This document shows positions 1 to 10,852 of a stretch of DNA of 64,000 nucleotides, one piece after another. The position numbers and the translations under genes are program-made. Origin of the DNA: Spirochaetota bacterium (GTDB lineage: Bacteria > Spirochaetota > Spirochaetia > Treponematales > UBA12059); contig JAKLDN010000007.1 of the NCBI GenBank assembly GCA_022703505.1, forward strand, positions 1 to 64,000, written 5' to 3'. Below the pieces are notes generated by a model. It made no database searches. It had not been told where the DNA came from and saw only the letters and a list, made by a program, of their open reading frames with translations. Positions within the stretch are counted from its first letter, which is position 1. Every line of letters starts with the position of its first letter.

Positions 1-1590
<1,590 letters not shown>

Positions 1591-1615
1591 TCCCGGAACC
1601 CAGGAGCTGTCTTCC

Positions 1616-4096
1616 ATGGCTGAACCGACCGGCAAGACGATCCCCGTCTCCATCGACGACGAGGTCAAGACCGCCTACCTGAACTACGCGATGAGCGTCA
1701 TCGTGAGCCGCGCCCTGCCGGACGCCCGGGACGGCCTCAAGCCCGTGCACCGCAGGCTCCTCTTCGCCATGGACGAGCTGGGACTCAGGCCCAACGCCGC
1801 GACCAAGAAGAGCGCCCGCATCACCGGCGACGCCATGGGAAAGTACCACCCCCACGGGGACCTCTCCCTCTACGACGCCCTGGTCCGCATGGCCCAGGAC
1901 TTTTCCCTCCGCTACCCCCTGGTCCAGGGCCAGGGCAACTTCGGCTCCATCGACGGGGATCCCCCCGCGGCCTCCCGCTACACCGAGGCCAAGCTCTCCC
2001 GGGTGGGGGAGGAGATGCTCGGGGACCTGGGCAAGGAGACCGTGGACTTCGTCCCGAACTACGACGAGTCCCTGAAGGAGCCCTCGGTCCTGCCCTCGGC
2101 CCTCCCGAACCTCCTGGTGAACGGGTCCTCCGGGATCGCCGTGGGCATGGCCACGAACATGCCGCCCCACAACCTCCTGGAGGCCGGGGAGGCCGTGGCG
2201 GCTTTCATCGACGACCCGGAGATCTCCGTGGACGGGCTCATGCGTCATGTCCAGGGCCCGGACTTCCCCACGGGGGGCATCATCTTCGGCCGCCGGGGGA
2301 TCCGGGAGGCCTACGTCACGGGCAAGGGCAAGATCGTGGTCCGGGGCAAGTTCCAGATCGAGACCCAGAAGGGCGGCCGGGAGCAGATCATCTTCTCGGA
2401 AATTCCCTACGCGGTGAACAAGGCCACCCTGGTGGCCCGGATCGCGGACCTTATCCGTGACAAGGTGATCGAGGGGATCTCCGACCTCCGGGACGAGTCC
2501 GACCGGGAGGGCATCCGGGTGGTCATCGAGCTCAAGAAGGGCGCCGTCCCCAAGCTCATCCTGAACCAACTCTTCGCCCACACCGCCCTGCAGTCCACCT
2601 TCGGGGTCATCAACCTGGCCCTGGTCAAGGGTCAGCCCAAGCTCCTGGGGCTCAAGGACATCGTCTCCTGCTTCGTCGCCCACCGGGTCGAGGTCGTGAC
2701 CCGCCGGTCACGGTTCGACCTGCGCAAGGCCGAGGAGAAGGCCCACCTCCTGCGGGGGATGATGATCGCCCTGCGGAACATCGACGAGGTGGTTCGGATC
2801 ATCAAGGCAGCCAAGGACGTGGACGCCGCCAAGAAGGGCCTCATGGAGCGCTTCGACCTGGACGAGGTCCAGTCCCAGGCCATCGTGGATATGCGCCTGG
2901 CCAAGCTCACCTCCCTGGAGACCGAGAAGCTCGAGGCCGAGCTGCGGGAAACCGAGGCGACCATCTCCTACCTCAAGGACCTCCTGTCCAGCGAGGCCAA
3001 GATCCGCGCGGTGGTCAAGGACGAGACCCTGGCCCTGGCCAAGAAGTACGGAGATCCCCGGCGCACGGAGATCGTCCCGGACGAGATCGAGGCCATCAAC
3101 ATCGAGGACCTGATCAAGAAGGAGGAGATGGTCATCCTCCTTTCCAACAAGGGCTTCATCAAGCGGGTGTCCACCGCGGCCTACCGCAGCCAGGGGCGGG
3201 GAGGGAAGGGCTCCAACTCCACGGCCCTCCTGGAGGACGACTTCCTGGAGCAGATCTTCATCGCCAACACCCACGACTACCTCCTCTTCGTCTCCTCCGC
3301 GGGCAAGGCCTACTGGCTAAAGGTCCACGAGATCCCCGAGGCATCCCGGCAAGCCCGGGGCGCCCACATCAAGAGCCTGCTGGCCATCTCCCAGAACGAG
3401 GAGATCACCACCGTGGTGGACCTCCGGGATTTCTCGGAGACCGAGTTCCTCTTCATGGGGACCCTGCGGGGTGTGGTGAAGAAGGTGGCCACCCGGGACT
3501 TCGCCAACGCCAAGACCCGGGGGATCATCGCCATCAACCTGGACGAGGGGGACAGGCTCGTGAGCGCCTGCCGGACCGGCGGGGAGAACGAGGTGGTCCT
3601 GATCACCCGGCGCGGCCAGGCCCTCCGGATAACGGAAAAGGACGTGCGGGTCATGGGCCGGGCATCCCGGGGGGTCTGCGGCATTCGGCTGGAGGATGCC
3701 GACGAGCTCTGCGCCATGCTGCCCGTGGATCCCGAGGAGCGGATGCTCATCCTCTCGGAGTACGGCTACGGCAAGCGGGTCCGCTTCGACGAGTACAACT
3801 CCCACGGCCGGGCCACGCGGGGCCAGCGGATCTACGATCCCGACGACAAGACCGGCGAGCTCGTGGGCGCCATCGCAGTGCGCACGGAGGACGAGGTTGT
3901 GGTGATCACCTCCCAAGGAAAGACCCTGAAGCTCCCGGCGGATTCCGTGTCCACCCAGGGCCGGCAAGCGCGGGGGGTCCGGATCGTGAACATCGACAAG
4001 CCCGACTTCGTGATCGGACTGGACCGGATCGTCCGGGAGGACGAGGAAGGACCACAGGAGCCGGAGCCGAAGAGCGGACAGGATGGACAGGATTAA
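1616..4096 (+). CDS. gyrA: DNA gyrase subunit A
   Basis: Breakage-reunion subunit of gyrase, 826 aa. The catalytic tyrosine is Tyr122 ([10 protein letters not shown]). The quinolone region reads [13 protein letters not shown], with Leu at position 83 and Asp at 87; numbering happens to match E. coli. The C-terminal beta-pinwheel holds a GyrA box (SQGRGGKGS, about residue 525), which marks gyrase rather than topoisomerase IV ParC. AGGAG lies about 9 nt before the ATG. The last residues (SGQDGQD) are encoded by an intergenic repeat unit (GGACAGGAT) that runs into the 3' end of the gene. The tail is acidic, and the repeat may have extended the reading frame. Confidence 0.98.
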   Translation: MAEPTGKTIPVSIDDEVKTAYLNYAMSVIVSRALPDARDGLKPVHRRLLFAMDELGLRPNAATKKSARITGDAMGKYHPHGDLSLYDALVRMAQDFSLRYPLVQGQGNFGSIDGDPPAASRYTEAKLSRVGEEMLGDLGKETVDFVPNYDESLKEPSVLPSALPNLLVNGSSGIAVGMATNMPPHNLLEAGEAVAAFIDDPEISVDGLMRHVQGPDFPTGGIIFGRRGIREAYVTGKGKIVVRGKFQIETQKGGREQIIFSEIPYAVNKATLVARIADLIRDKVIEGISDLRDESDREGIRVVIELKKGAVPKLILNQLFAHTALQSTFGVINLALVKGQPKLLGLKDIVSCFVAHRVEVVTRRSRFDLRKAEEKAHLLRGMMIALRNIDEVVRIIKAAKDVDAAKKGLMERFDLDEVQSQAIVDMRLAKLTSLETEKLEAELRETEATISYLKDLLSSEAKIRAVVKDETLALAKKYGDPRRTEIVPDEIEAINIEDLIKKEEMVILLSNKGFIKRVSTAAYRSQGRGGKGSNSTALLEDDFLEQIFIANTHDYLLFVSSAGKAYWLKVHEIPEASRQARGAHIKSLLAISQNEEITTVVDLRDFSETEFLFMGTLRGVVKKVATRDFANAKTRGIIAINLDEGDRLVSACRTGGENEVVLITRRGQALRITEKDVRVMGRASRGVCGIRLEDADELCAMLPVDPEERMLILSEYGYGKRVRFDEYNSHGRATRGQRIYDPDDKTGELVGAIAVRTEDEVVVITSQGKTLKLPADSVSTQGRQARGVRIVNIDKPDFVIGLDRIVREDEEGPQEPEPKSGQDGQD

Positions 4097-4198
4097 GGAA
4101 GGATGAACAGGATAAGGAATTGAGGAAGTGGGATCGTAGCAGTTCCATCCCAATTTTTGATCCTGTTCATCCGGTTCCGATTCTGTTTATCCTGTCCG
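4075..4198. repeat. Inverted repeat of GACAGGAT units overlapping the gyrA stop
   Basis: Left arm 4075-4115 has repeated units of the GGACAGGAT / GAACAGGAT type. Right arm 4158-4198 has the reverse complement (ATCCTGTTCAT, ATCCTGTCCG). The outermost 10 bp (CGGACAGGAT / ATCCTGTCCG) pair perfectly. The left arm begins inside gyrA. The same repeat type recurs at 18604-18695. Confidence 0.8.
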
Positions 4199-4216
4199 GG
4201 TTTTTGAGACGTACCT

Positions 4217-4232
4217 TGTTTCACGTGAAACA
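4217..4232. promoter_or_regulatory. parS: parS centromere site 1
   Basis: TGTTTCACGTGAAACA is a perfect 16-bp palindrome identical to the parS core bound by chromosomal ParB (Spo0J). It extends to an 18-bp palindrome at 4216-4233. parS sites cluster near oriC in most bacteria, which fits a place next to gyrBA. No parA or parB gene is in the window. Confidence 0.9.
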
Positions 4233-4237
4233 ATCGG

Positions 4238-4266
4238 GCCGCCCCCTCCGGGCGGCTGTTTTTTTG
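4238..4266 (+). terminator. Rho-independent terminator after gyrBA
   Basis: A 7-bp GC-only stem (GCCGCCC / GGGCGGC) with a CCTCC loop is followed by TGTTTTTTTG. It lies about 140 bp after gyrA and directly after the first parS site, so it probably ends gyrBA transcription. Confidence 0.75.
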
Positions 4267-4270
4267 AGGG

Positions 4271-4447
4271 AACCACGGAGAACACGGAGTTCACGGAGGA
4301 ATAGAGGACGAGGAGAACTAAAAGAGGCAGGGTGTATTCAGGTTCTGGGAAAGAAACTTGAAAGGGTACCTCGCAAGGATCCTGGATGTTTCACGTGAAA
4401 CAAAGGACATCCCTCATCCTTTCCTCTTCTCCGTGCTCTCCGTGGTT
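4271..4447. repeat. Dispersed CCACGGAG inverted-repeat element, enclosing a parS site
   Basis: Left arm 4271-4299 is a run of CCACGGAG, ACACGGAG and TCACGGAGG units. Right arm 4428-4447 is the inverse (CTCCGTG, CTCCGTGGTT). The second parS lies between the arms. The right arm abuts the 3' end of the truncated regulator gene at 4463. The same unit type recurs at 5129, 8295, 18553 and 32797. Confidence 0.75.
4387..4402. promoter_or_regulatory. parS: parS centromere site 2
   Basis: A second perfect copy of TGTTTCACGTGAAACA, 170 bp from the first. Two identical 16-bp palindromes this close are not expected by chance and support a genuine ParB loading locus. Confidence 0.9.
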
Positions 4448-4462
4448 GAGTCCTGCGGATGC

Positions 4463-5026
4463 CTAACTCAACGCGAATCGCGCCTCCGGGGTGTTGATCC
4501 GGACCACTCGGACCTTGGCCAGGTCCGGGGAACGCAGGAACTCGTCCGCGTCCCGGACGAAGGCCAGCGAGGGAGCGTCGAATACTTCCGACAAATACCG
4601 GGGCCGAAGCCGGAATCGGCCGTCCTCCCATACGAGCACTTCCAGGGAACGGGCCGTCGATCGCAAGGCTTCGAAGGAGGCCAGGTCTCGGGCGGAAGGG
4701 ACTTCCTTCCGGAGGACCTTCAAGAAGATCCTGCGGAGAAGAGTGCGTAAGTCTCGGGTCTTTCCCAGGGCCACTGCGGCAAGATCCGGCTCCCGGCCTC
4801 CCCGGGCCTGAAGGGCGTCCGCCTCCGCGGCGGGAAGGACGGCGGTCCGTACGGCCAGGGCCAGGAGATCTTCGTATTCGTGCAAAAGGTCCCGGGAGTC
4901 CTCGCTGCGGGCCTGGACGGAGGGAATCGCGGGAAGCAAGGTGTTGAGCAGGTCCAGGCAGGGGCGGCCTCCGTCCAGGCTCATGCTCCGCACGGGCCGG
5001 GCCGGATCATCCCAGGAACGAATCAT
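4463..5026 (-). CDS. ABATE/CGNR-type regulator lacking its zinc finger (probably truncated)
   Basis: 187 aa. The N-terminal half resembles the ABATE domain of CGNR proteins, putative stress-responsive regulators (SLDGGRPCLDLLNTLLP), followed by the usual helical middle. Family members continue after a SPDLARVR-like segment into a C-terminal CGNR zinc finger. Here the protein reads SPDLAKVRVVRINTPEARFALS and stops, with no cysteine pair. The break lies next to a dispersed repeat element, so the 3' end was probably lost by rearrangement. The start at 5026 is chosen because GAGGTG precedes that ATG; the open frame upstream runs through repeat sequence. Loss of DNA binding is likely, so it may be a pseudogene. 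Confidence 0.6.
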   Translation of the reverse strand: MIRSWDDPARPVRSMSLDGGRPCLDLLNTLLPAIPSVQARSEDSRDLLHEYEDLLALAVRTAVLPAAEADALQARGGREPDLAAVALGKTRDLRTLLRRIFLKVLRKEVPSARDLASFEALRSTARSLEVLVWEDGRFRLRPRYLSEVFDAPSLAFVRDADEFLRSPDLAKVRVVRINTPEARFALS

Positions 5027-5128
5027 AGGCGCACCTCGGGTCGGATCGGATACCGTAACCCTATCGCTATTCGGGGGAAATAACCAGAGCGCGGCCGCTT
5101 CGGACGGTGAAGCGTTATATCCATAATT

Positions 5129-5284
5129 CGCCACAGAGGCACAGAGGGCACAGAGGTAAGAGGGAGGAAGGAAGAAAGGATGAGGGATGAAGGATGAAGG
5201 ATCGGAGGTATTCAATGTCTTGGCTAACTGGTTTCTCCTTTCCCACTCTCTCCTTTTCTCTCTGTGCCTCCGTGTCTCTGTGGT
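5129..5284. repeat. Dispersed CACAGAGG/CACGGAGG inverted-repeat element
   Basis: Left arm 5129-5156 (GCCACAGAGGCACAGAGG type). Right arm 5259-5284 (CTGTGCCTCCGTGTCTCTGTGG type). The spacer of about 100 bp is purine-rich, with GGATGAGGGATGAAGGATGA. It fills the gap between the truncated regulator and the radical SAM gene; no gene is seen in 5027-5297. Confidence 0.7.
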
Positions 5285-5297
5285 TCCTATCTTTTAC

Positions 5298-6536
5298 TTA
5301 ATCCGATTTCAGGGTATTGGGAACAAGCCGCAGGGTTCGATAATCCAGGGTCGCCCCGTCCCGGAGCACGGACCGTGCGAAGCCGGACAGGCGCCGGTTG
5401 TCGAGGACCCCGTCCAGTTCCCCGGTATCCAGGGCGTCCTCGAACCGGTCGGCCAGCCAGGAATCGGGCAGGGAGCGCTTCCGGCGATGGACGCGGCGCA
5501 GGCCGATCAGCCACTGGTCGTAGCGGTCCGCCGATTTCCGGAGGGGCCGGGTGTCGACGCCCCGGTCCGCGTAGAGCTCCGCCATGTCCCGCAGGAGTAC
5601 CCGGAAGGTGTCGTAGGCCGGGAGGGCCCGGGAGAAGACCCGGTGGGGCAGGAGGAAGGGAAGGGGGACGTCCTTTCGCACCGTGGCGATGGTCCGGTGA
5701 AGGGTTTCCTCCGCCGCCCGGATGGGGCGCCCCGAGGGCCGGTCCTCCCGGTACAGGTCGCGGACGGAGCCGAGGAGCTCCGGCCGATATTCCCCGAGGG
5801 TCTTTAGGTAGAGGTCCTTTTGCCGACCCGGCCGCAGGGTGAGGCCCCCGGGCATGACGAAGTCCACGCCGATGGCGGCCAGTTCCGTGTAGAGAACGCG
5901 GATCCCCGCCTCGTCGTCCGTGATCCCGGGCAGGAAGGGCATGGCCAGGGCTCCGACGGCGCAACCGGCTTTCTTGAAGGTCCGCATCGCCTCGAGACGT
6001 TCCTTGACCGGGGAGGCCCCGGGCTCTAAGGCGGCCCGGACATCCTCCCGGAGGGTGGTGATCGAGATCAGGAGGACGAAGAGGGAGCGCTCGTTCACCC
6101 GGCGCCAGGCGTCCAGGTCCCGGAGGACGAGGTCCGACTTGGTCATGACCGTGACGGGCATCCCCGCGTCCGCCAGGAGCTCCGCGCAGCGCCCGACGAT
6201 GCGCGCCTCCGCCTCGACGGGCTGGTAGGGGTCCGTGGTGCCCGACCCGATGGCGACCATGCCGGGTTCCCGGAGCCTCGGGAGTTCCTCGGCCAAGCGA
6301 TCCGGCAGCCAGCCCCGGACCGCGATGTCCCGCTCGAAGTCGCCTTCCACGTAGTACTTCTCCGCCCGGCCGTCGCAGTAGCGGCAGCCGTGGGCGCAGC
6401 CCCGGTAGGGGGACAGCCCATACAGGGAACGGGTGAAGTTGTCGGGAAGGTCCCCCCGGCGCAGGGCGCGGCGGGGGGCGGGGGCAGGGCGTGCTTCGGC
6501 GGACGTGTCGGGAACGCCTTCGGGCTCCGGATTCAA
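5298..6536 (-). CDS. SplB-like radical SAM protein (PA0069 family)
   Basis: 412 aa. An N-terminal CX3CX2C motif (Cys47, Cys51, Cys54 in GCAHGCRYC) would bind the [4Fe-4S] cluster that cleaves S-adenosylmethionine. The region up to about residue 250 (IGSGTTDPYQPVEAE, VMTKSDLVLRD) matches the spore-photoproduct-lyase-like group of radical SAM proteins. The substrate is unknown; DNA photoproduct repair is known only for true SplB. The start is TTG, overlapping the upstream stop (TTGA) and preceded by GGGAGAG. It is the third gene of an apparent operon with metK, whose product supplies its cosubstrate. Confidence 0.8.
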   Translation of the reverse strand: MNPEPEGVPDTSAEARPAPAPRRALRRGDLPDNFTRSLYGLSPYRGCAHGCRYCDGRAEKYYVEGDFERDIAVRGWLPDRLAEELPRLREPGMVAIGSGTTDPYQPVEAEARIVGRCAELLADAGMPVTVMTKSDLVLRDLDAWRRVNERSLFVLLISITTLREDVRAALEPGASPVKERLEAMRTFKKAGCAVGALAMPFLPGITDDEAGIRVLYTELAAIGVDFVMPGGLTLRPGRQKDLYLKTLGEYRPELLGSVRDLYREDRPSGRPIRAAEETLHRTIATVRKDVPLPFLLPHRVFSRALPAYDTFRVLLRDMAELYADRGVDTRPLRKSADRYDQWLIGLRRVHRRKRSLPDSWLADRFEDALDTGELDGVLDNRRLSGFARSVLRDGATLDYRTLRLVPNTLKSD

Positions 6537-6874
6537 TCCCGCTCTCCCTCGGACTTGTGCGGTCGGAAATGGGAGGAAGCGGGGCCGAGGGGGACGTCCC
6601 CCTGGATGTGGGCGGTCAAGTGGGCGGCGATCCGGTCCGCCTGCCCGGGGGCCAGGCGAACGAACCGCATCCGCTCCACGCCCTCCTCCACCCGGGTTCG
6701 CTTGGCGGGACCGATCCGGGCCAGCACGGCTTCCCGGTCCGGGGGTTTCAGGGCCGCCAGGACGGCGGCCAGGTCCCGGTCCGAGGCGGACAGCAGGCGG
6801 GCCTGGACCCGCTCGGCCGGGTAATCCCGGACCGCCTCGAGAAAGCGAGCCAGGGTATAGGAGATCTCGGCCAT
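6533..6874 (-). CDS. Small helical protein with FliG-like motif
   Basis: 113 aa, cytoplasmic. The segment LLSASDRDLAAVLAALKPPD and following residues resemble the helical armadillo-like repeats of the flagellar switch protein FliG, but the protein is about a third of FliG length and lacks its torque domain. A stretch of mixed charge, RTRVEEGVERM, follows. It lies between metK and the radical SAM gene and overlaps the latter by 4 bp, so translational coupling is likely. The function is not known; the FliG likeness may be only structural. Confidence 0.6.
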   Translation of the reverse strand: MAEISYTLARFLEAVRDYPAERVQARLLSASDRDLAAVLAALKPPDREAVLARIGPAKRTRVEEGVERMRFVRLAPGQADRIAAHLTAHIQGDVPLGPASSHFRPHKSEGERD

Positions 6875-6896
6875 CCCTCCGCCCCTCCGAATCCGG

Positions 6897-8063
6897 CTAC
6901 AGCGCCTTCTTGAGCTCCTCGGCCTTGTCGGTCCGCTCCCAGGCGAAACCGTCTCGGCCGAAGTGGCCGTAGGCGGCGGTGCGCTGATATATGGGCTTCT
7001 TCAGGTCCAGGGTCCGGATGATCCCCGCGGGGCTCAGGTCGAAGACCCTGCGGATCGCGTCGGAGATGACGTGCTCCGCGGCCTTTCCGGTGTCGAAGGT
7101 GTCCACCATCACGGAGACCGGGAAGGGCACCCCGATGGCGTAGGCCAGCTGGACCTCGCAGCGCTCCGCGAGGCCTGCGGCCACGACGTTCTTGGCCACG
7201 TACCGGGCCATGTAGGCCGCGGACCGGTCGACCTTGGAGGGATCCTTCCCGGAGAAGGCCCCGCCTCCGTGACGGCCCATCCCCCCGTAGGAGTCCACGA
7301 TGATCTTGCGCCCCGTCAGACCCGTGTCACCCATGGGCCCGCCGATCACGAAGCGTCCCGTCGGGTTGACGTAATACTTCGTGTTACTGTCAAGCAAGCC
7401 CGTGGGTCCGAGCACGGGCTTCACGATCTCCTCGATCACCGTGTCCCGGATGGTCGCGTACTGGATATCGGGGTCGTGCTGGTGGCTCACCACCACGGCG
7501 TCCGCCCGGACAGGCTTGTGTCCATCGTACTGCAGGGTCACCTGGCTCTTGGCGTCCGGACGTAGCCAGGGGATCTCCTTGGCCTTGCGCAGGCGCGCCG
7601 CCCGTTCCAGGATGCGGTGGGCGTACATGATCGGGGCGGGCATCAGCTCCGGGGTCTCCCGGCAGGCGAAGCCGAACATCATCCCCTGGTCCCCGGCGCC
7701 CTGCTGCCCCTCGTACTCCTTGAGCCCCCGGCCGTCCACCCCCTGGTCGATGTCCGGGGACTGGGAGTGGATGGTGTTCAGGATGGCCATGGACTCGTAG
7801 TCGATCCCGTAGTCCGGGTTCGTGTAGCCGATCTCCCGGACCACGTCCCGGGCCAGGGTCTGGATGTCCACGTAGGTTTCCGTGGTGATCTCCCCGCCGA
7901 TCAGGACCATGCCGGTGGTGGCGAAGCACTCGCAGGCCACGTGGCTTTCGGGATCCTCCGCGAGGCAGGCGTCCAGGACGGCGTCGGATATCTGGTCGCA
8001 AAGCTTGTCGGGGTGTCCCTCCCCGACGGACTCGGAAGTGAACAGGTAGGACTTGTCGCGCAT
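6897..8063 (-). CDS. metK: S-adenosylmethionine synthetase
   Basis: 388 aa, making SAM from methionine and ATP in the cytosol. Visible signatures are [11 protein letters not shown] at the N-terminus (methionine/ATP binding), [10 protein letters not shown] (about residue 115) and [16 protein letters not shown] (about residue 262). The C-terminus is complete. The start at 8063 is preceded by AAAGGAG at good spacing; the longer open frame upstream is rejected because family members start at this point. A 22-codon ORF with a perfect ribosome-binding site ends just upstream. No SAM riboswitch could be recognised. It leads an operon with the FliG-like and radical SAM genes. Confidence 0.97.
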   Translation of the reverse strand: MRDKSYLFTSESVGEGHPDKLCDQISDAVLDACLAEDPESHVACECFATTGMVLIGGEITTETYVDIQTLARDVVREIGYTNPDYGIDYESMAILNTIHSQSPDIDQGVDGRGLKEYEGQQGAGDQGMMFGFACRETPELMPAPIMYAHRILERAARLRKAKEIPWLRPDAKSQVTLQYDGHKPVRADAVVVSHQHDPDIQYATIRDTVIEEIVKPVLGPTGLLDSNTKYYVNPTGRFVIGGPMGDTGLTGRKIIVDSYGGMGRHGGGAFSGKDPSKVDRSAAYMARYVAKNVVAAGLAERCEVQLAYAIGVPFPVSVMVDTFDTGKAAEHVISDAIRRVFDLSPAGIIRTLDLKKPIYQRTAAYGHFGRDGFAWERTDKAEELKKAL

Positions 8064-8074
8064 GGAGGACTCCT

Positions 8075-8143
8075 TTACCGGGAACGAGGACGCTTGAGGC
8101 GGGAGGTGTATCGCGGGTTCGGATGACGGAGGGACGAAGCCAC
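8075..8143 (-). CDS. Possible 22-aa leader peptide upstream of metK
   Basis: GTG start preceded by AAAAAGGAGG with a 6-nt spacer, the best ribosome-binding site in the neighbourhood. It encodes 22 residues rich in Arg, Ser and Pro (begins [12 protein letters not shown]) and ends in TAA. The TAA lies directly before the AAGGAG of metK, so ribosomes could reinitiate or couple. There is no methionine run that would point to classical attenuation. Coding status is unproven; the sequence could instead be an RNA leader. Confidence 0.35.
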   Translation of the reverse strand: MASSLRHPNPRYTSRLKRPRSR

Positions 8144-8294
8144 GGCGGGCCTCCTTTTTAGCGTGGATTTGTTGACCGCCCGCAATAGGGAGCAAATCGG
8201 CGGTGCGCCCCGGGCCCGACGGGCTTGCGGCGCGAAATCAAGTATCGCGAAATCGCGGCGGCGCGGCAAGGCCCCGAGGTATCGGTTTCCCGAT

Positions 8295-8327
8295 TGAACC
8301 ACGGAGACACGGAGGACACGGAGAAAA
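8295..8327. repeat. Solo arm of the CCACGGAG repeat
   Basis: Three consecutive units (ACCACGGAG, ACACGGAGG, ACACGGAG) followed by a purine run, between metK and glpK. I see no inverted partner nearby, so this is a half element. The rest of the 436-bp gap holds the leader ORF (minus) and the glpK promoter. Confidence 0.65.
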
Positions 8328-8385
8328 AAGGGAAGGGGAGAAGGAAAAAGAATGAAGGGAGAAGGAAGAGGGGGGCGGCTTTGTT

Positions 8386-8414
8386 TTTACAAACCGAACG
8401 GATTCTCGTATACT
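8386..8414 (+). promoter_or_regulatory. Sigma-70-type promoter of glpK
   Basis: TTTACA (8386-8391), 17-bp spacer, TATACT (8409-8414): five of six consensus bases in each box. Predicted transcription start is near 8421, leaving a leader of about 80 nt. Confidence 0.65.
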
Positions 8415-8499
8415 GACGCTGGATGCGGCGGCGTTTCCGGCCGCCTCGGGCCCGACGGGTGCGCCGCGCCCGCAACAATCCTTCCCGCCGGAGTCGAAC

Positions 8500-9990
8500 A
8501 TGAGCCGAAGCGAAACCTACGTCCTGGCCCTGGACCAGGGCACGACCAGTTCCCGCGCCATCGTCTTCAACCGGGGCGGGAACATCATCGGGGTCAGGCA
8601 GATTCCCTTTCCCCAGATCTACCCCAAGCCCGGCTGGGTGGAGCACGATCCGGCGGCCATCTGGGACACCCAGTACGAGGCCGCCAAGGGAGCCCTCGCG
8701 GCGGCCCAGGTTGGGCCGGACCAGATCGAGGCCGTCGGCATCACGAACCAACGGGAGACCACCCTGGTCTGGGAACGGGCCACGGGCAAGCCCGTATACA
8801 ACGCCGTCGTCTGGCAGTGCCGCCGCTCCGCGGAGATCTGCAAGAGGCTCGCCGCCCGGGGCCTGGCCCCGACGGTCCGCGAGAAGACGGGTCTGGTCCT
8901 GGATCCCTATTTTTCCGGGACCAAGCTGGTCTGGATGTTCGACGAGATTCCCGGATTGCGGACCCGGGCGGAGCGGGGGGAGCTGGCCTTCGGGACCGTG
9001 GACTCCTGGCTCATCTACAACCTGACCGGACGGCATGCCACGGACGCCACGAACGCCAGCCGCACCCTCCTCTTCAACATCCACACGGGGCGCTGGGACG
9101 AGGAGCTCCTGGCGGAGCTCAAGATCCCGGCCTCCATCCTGCCCGAGGTCCTCCCGAGCTCCGCCGAGTTCGGGAAGACGAGGCGGGAGCTCTTCGGACG
9201 GGAGATCCCGGTGACCGGCTGCGCGGGGGACCAGCAGGCCGCCCTCTTCGGGCACGCCTGCTTCGAGCCGGGATCGGCCAAGAACACCTACGGCACGGGC
9301 TGCTTCACCCTCATGAACACGGGCTCCCAGCCCGTGGCCTCCAAGCACAACCTCCTGACCACAGTGGCCTGGGACCTCGGGAAGGGCTTCACCTACGCCT
9401 TGGAGGGCTCGGTCTTCATCGCCGGGGCGGTGATCCAGTGGCTCCGGGACGAGCTGGGCCTGATCTCCGACGCCGCCGAGAGCGAGGCCCTGGCCGCGTC
9501 CGTGCCGGACACGGGGGGCGTCTACATCGTGCCGGCCTTCGTGGGCATGGGCGCCCCCTACTGGGACCCCGATGTCCGCGGCACGATCGTGGGGATCACC
9601 CGAGGAACGAACCGGGCCCGCCTGGTCCGGGCGGCCCTGGAGTCCGTGGCCTTCCAGTCCCGGGACCTTCTGCGGTCCATGGAGAACGACTTCGGTTCCG
9701 CCCTGCCCTATATCAAGGCGGACGGGGGGGCCGCGGCCAACTCCTTCCTGATGCAATTCCAGGCGGACGTCCTGGACCGCCCGGTGATACTGCCGGAGGT
9801 GAACGAGGTGACCGCCCTGGGTGCGGCCTACCTGGCGGGTCTCAAGACGGGGTACTGGACCGACGTAAAGGAAGTGGAGCGGAACTGGAAGCGCCGCCGG
9901 GAATTCCGTCCCGAGATGGCCGGGGAAACCCGGAACCGCCTGCTGTCCGGCTGGGACAAGGCGGTGGGATCCGCCCGGTCCTTCCGGTGA
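8500..9990 (+). CDS. glpK: Glycerol kinase
   Basis: 496 aa, the usual length of GlpK. It phosphorylates glycerol to glycerol 3-phosphate in the cytoplasm. The FGGY-kinase phosphate-binding motif DQGTTSSR is at residues 11-18. [21 protein letters not shown] and the C-terminal [17 protein letters not shown] are all typical of GlpK rather than xylulokinase. The start is ATG after CCGGAGTCGAAC. A membrane permease follows after 26 bp. No glycerol facilitator or GlpD is in the window. Confidence 0.95.
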   Translation: MSRSETYVLALDQGTTSSRAIVFNRGGNIIGVRQIPFPQIYPKPGWVEHDPAAIWDTQYEAAKGALAAAQVGPDQIEAVGITNQRETTLVWERATGKPVYNAVVWQCRRSAEICKRLAARGLAPTVREKTGLVLDPYFSGTKLVWMFDEIPGLRTRAERGELAFGTVDSWLIYNLTGRHATDATNASRTLLFNIHTGRWDEELLAELKIPASILPEVLPSSAEFGKTRRELFGREIPVTGCAGDQQAALFGHACFEPGSAKNTYGTGCFTLMNTGSQPVASKHNLLTTVAWDLGKGFTYALEGSVFIAGAVIQWLRDELGLISDAAESEALAASVPDTGGVYIVPAFVGMGAPYWDPDVRGTIVGITRGTNRARLVRAALESVAFQSRDLLRSMENDFGSALPYIKADGGAAANSFLMQFQADVLDRPVILPEVNEVTALGAAYLAGLKTGYWTDVKEVERNWKRRREFRPEMAGETRNRLLSGWDKAVGSARSFR

Positions 9991-10016
9991 GCGCCTGCGA
10001 CCCGGCCGTCTGACCC

Positions 10017-10781
10017 GTGGCCAACCAGATTCTCCTCGGCCTTGTCGTGACCCTGGCCTTCGTCGTGAAGCGGCTGACTGGTTTTGGGAATACGCTCATA
10101 ACGAACACATTCTTTCTCTTCTTCACGGAGCTTCGCTTCGCGGCCCCCGCGGAGCTCCTGACGAACGTCCCCATGAACCTGGCGATGGCCTGGAAGGCCC
10201 GGCGCCTGGTGGACGTGAAGTTCGTGCTCGTGCTCTTCGCCTTCGTGCTTGCAGGAATCCTGGGGGGCGCCCTGATCCTGGACGGTATCCGGGGACGCCC
10301 GCTCAAGGTGCTCCTGGGGCTCTTCGTAGCCGCGGATTCCCTGATCGTCCTGGTCCGGGGACGGGCGCCCTCGGTGGAGACGACGGAACCGGAAGAGCGG
10401 GCACGGAGGGCCCCGGTCCGGGGCCCCGGGGACGCCCTCCGGCTGACCGCCTCGGGGCTGTCCCTCGGCCTCTTCGGCGTGGGGGCGGTCCTGGCGGCCT
10501 TCCTGGCCCGGCGATTCCGGGATCGGGATGCCCTCCGGGGTACCCTGTGCGCGGTGTTTTTCCTGGACAACGTCTGCCGTTTCGGGGCCTACGCGGCTCT
10601 AGGCCTGTACGGCCGCGAAACCTTCCGGGCCGCCCTGGGGCTGTACCCCTTCGTCGCGGCGGGGTTCCTGCTCGGCCAGGTCCTGGACGGCCGGATACCC
10701 GAACGCGTCCTGTTCATCGGGACCCGGATCCTCCTGATCGGAAGCGGGGCGGCCCTGGCGGCCGCGAACCTGGGAGGCTGA
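10017..10781 (+). CDS. TauE/SafE family membrane permease
   Basis: 254 aa with about seven to eight hydrophobic helices. The N-terminus (LAFVVKRLTGFGNTLI) matches the start of TauE/SafE (UPF0721) proteins, which are inner-membrane exporters or importers of sulfite, sulfoacetate or other small anions. A charged cytoplasmic loop in the middle (TTEPEERARRAP) is typical. The substrate cannot be deduced. The start is GTG and lacks a clear ribosome-binding site. It follows glpK closely, so read-through from glpK is likely. Confidence 0.75.
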   Translation: MANQILLGLVVTLAFVVKRLTGFGNTLITNTFFLFFTELRFAAPAELLTNVPMNLAMAWKARRLVDVKFVLVLFAFVLAGILGGALILDGIRGRPLKVLLGLFVAADSLIVLVRGRAPSVETTEPEERARRAPVRGPGDALRLTASGLSLGLFGVGAVLAAFLARRFRDRDALRGTLCAVFFLDNVCRFGAYAALGLYGRETFRAALGLYPFVAAGFLLGQVLDGRIPERVLFIGTRILLIGSGAALAAANLGG

Positions 10782-10852
10782 GGGCCGCCCCTCAGGCCGG
10801 TCTTCCGGCGGCCGGACCTTCGATGTACACTGGAAGACCGAGGAGAATCGAC

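Noticed and set aside
4120-4398. Possible small ORFs over the parS region
   Set aside because: They run through parS palindromes, a terminator and repeat arms; no ribosome-binding site or protein-like composition.
8064-8300. SAM riboswitch upstream of metK
   Set aside because: I could not find the conserved helices of any SAM riboswitch class; a covariance-model search would be decisive.
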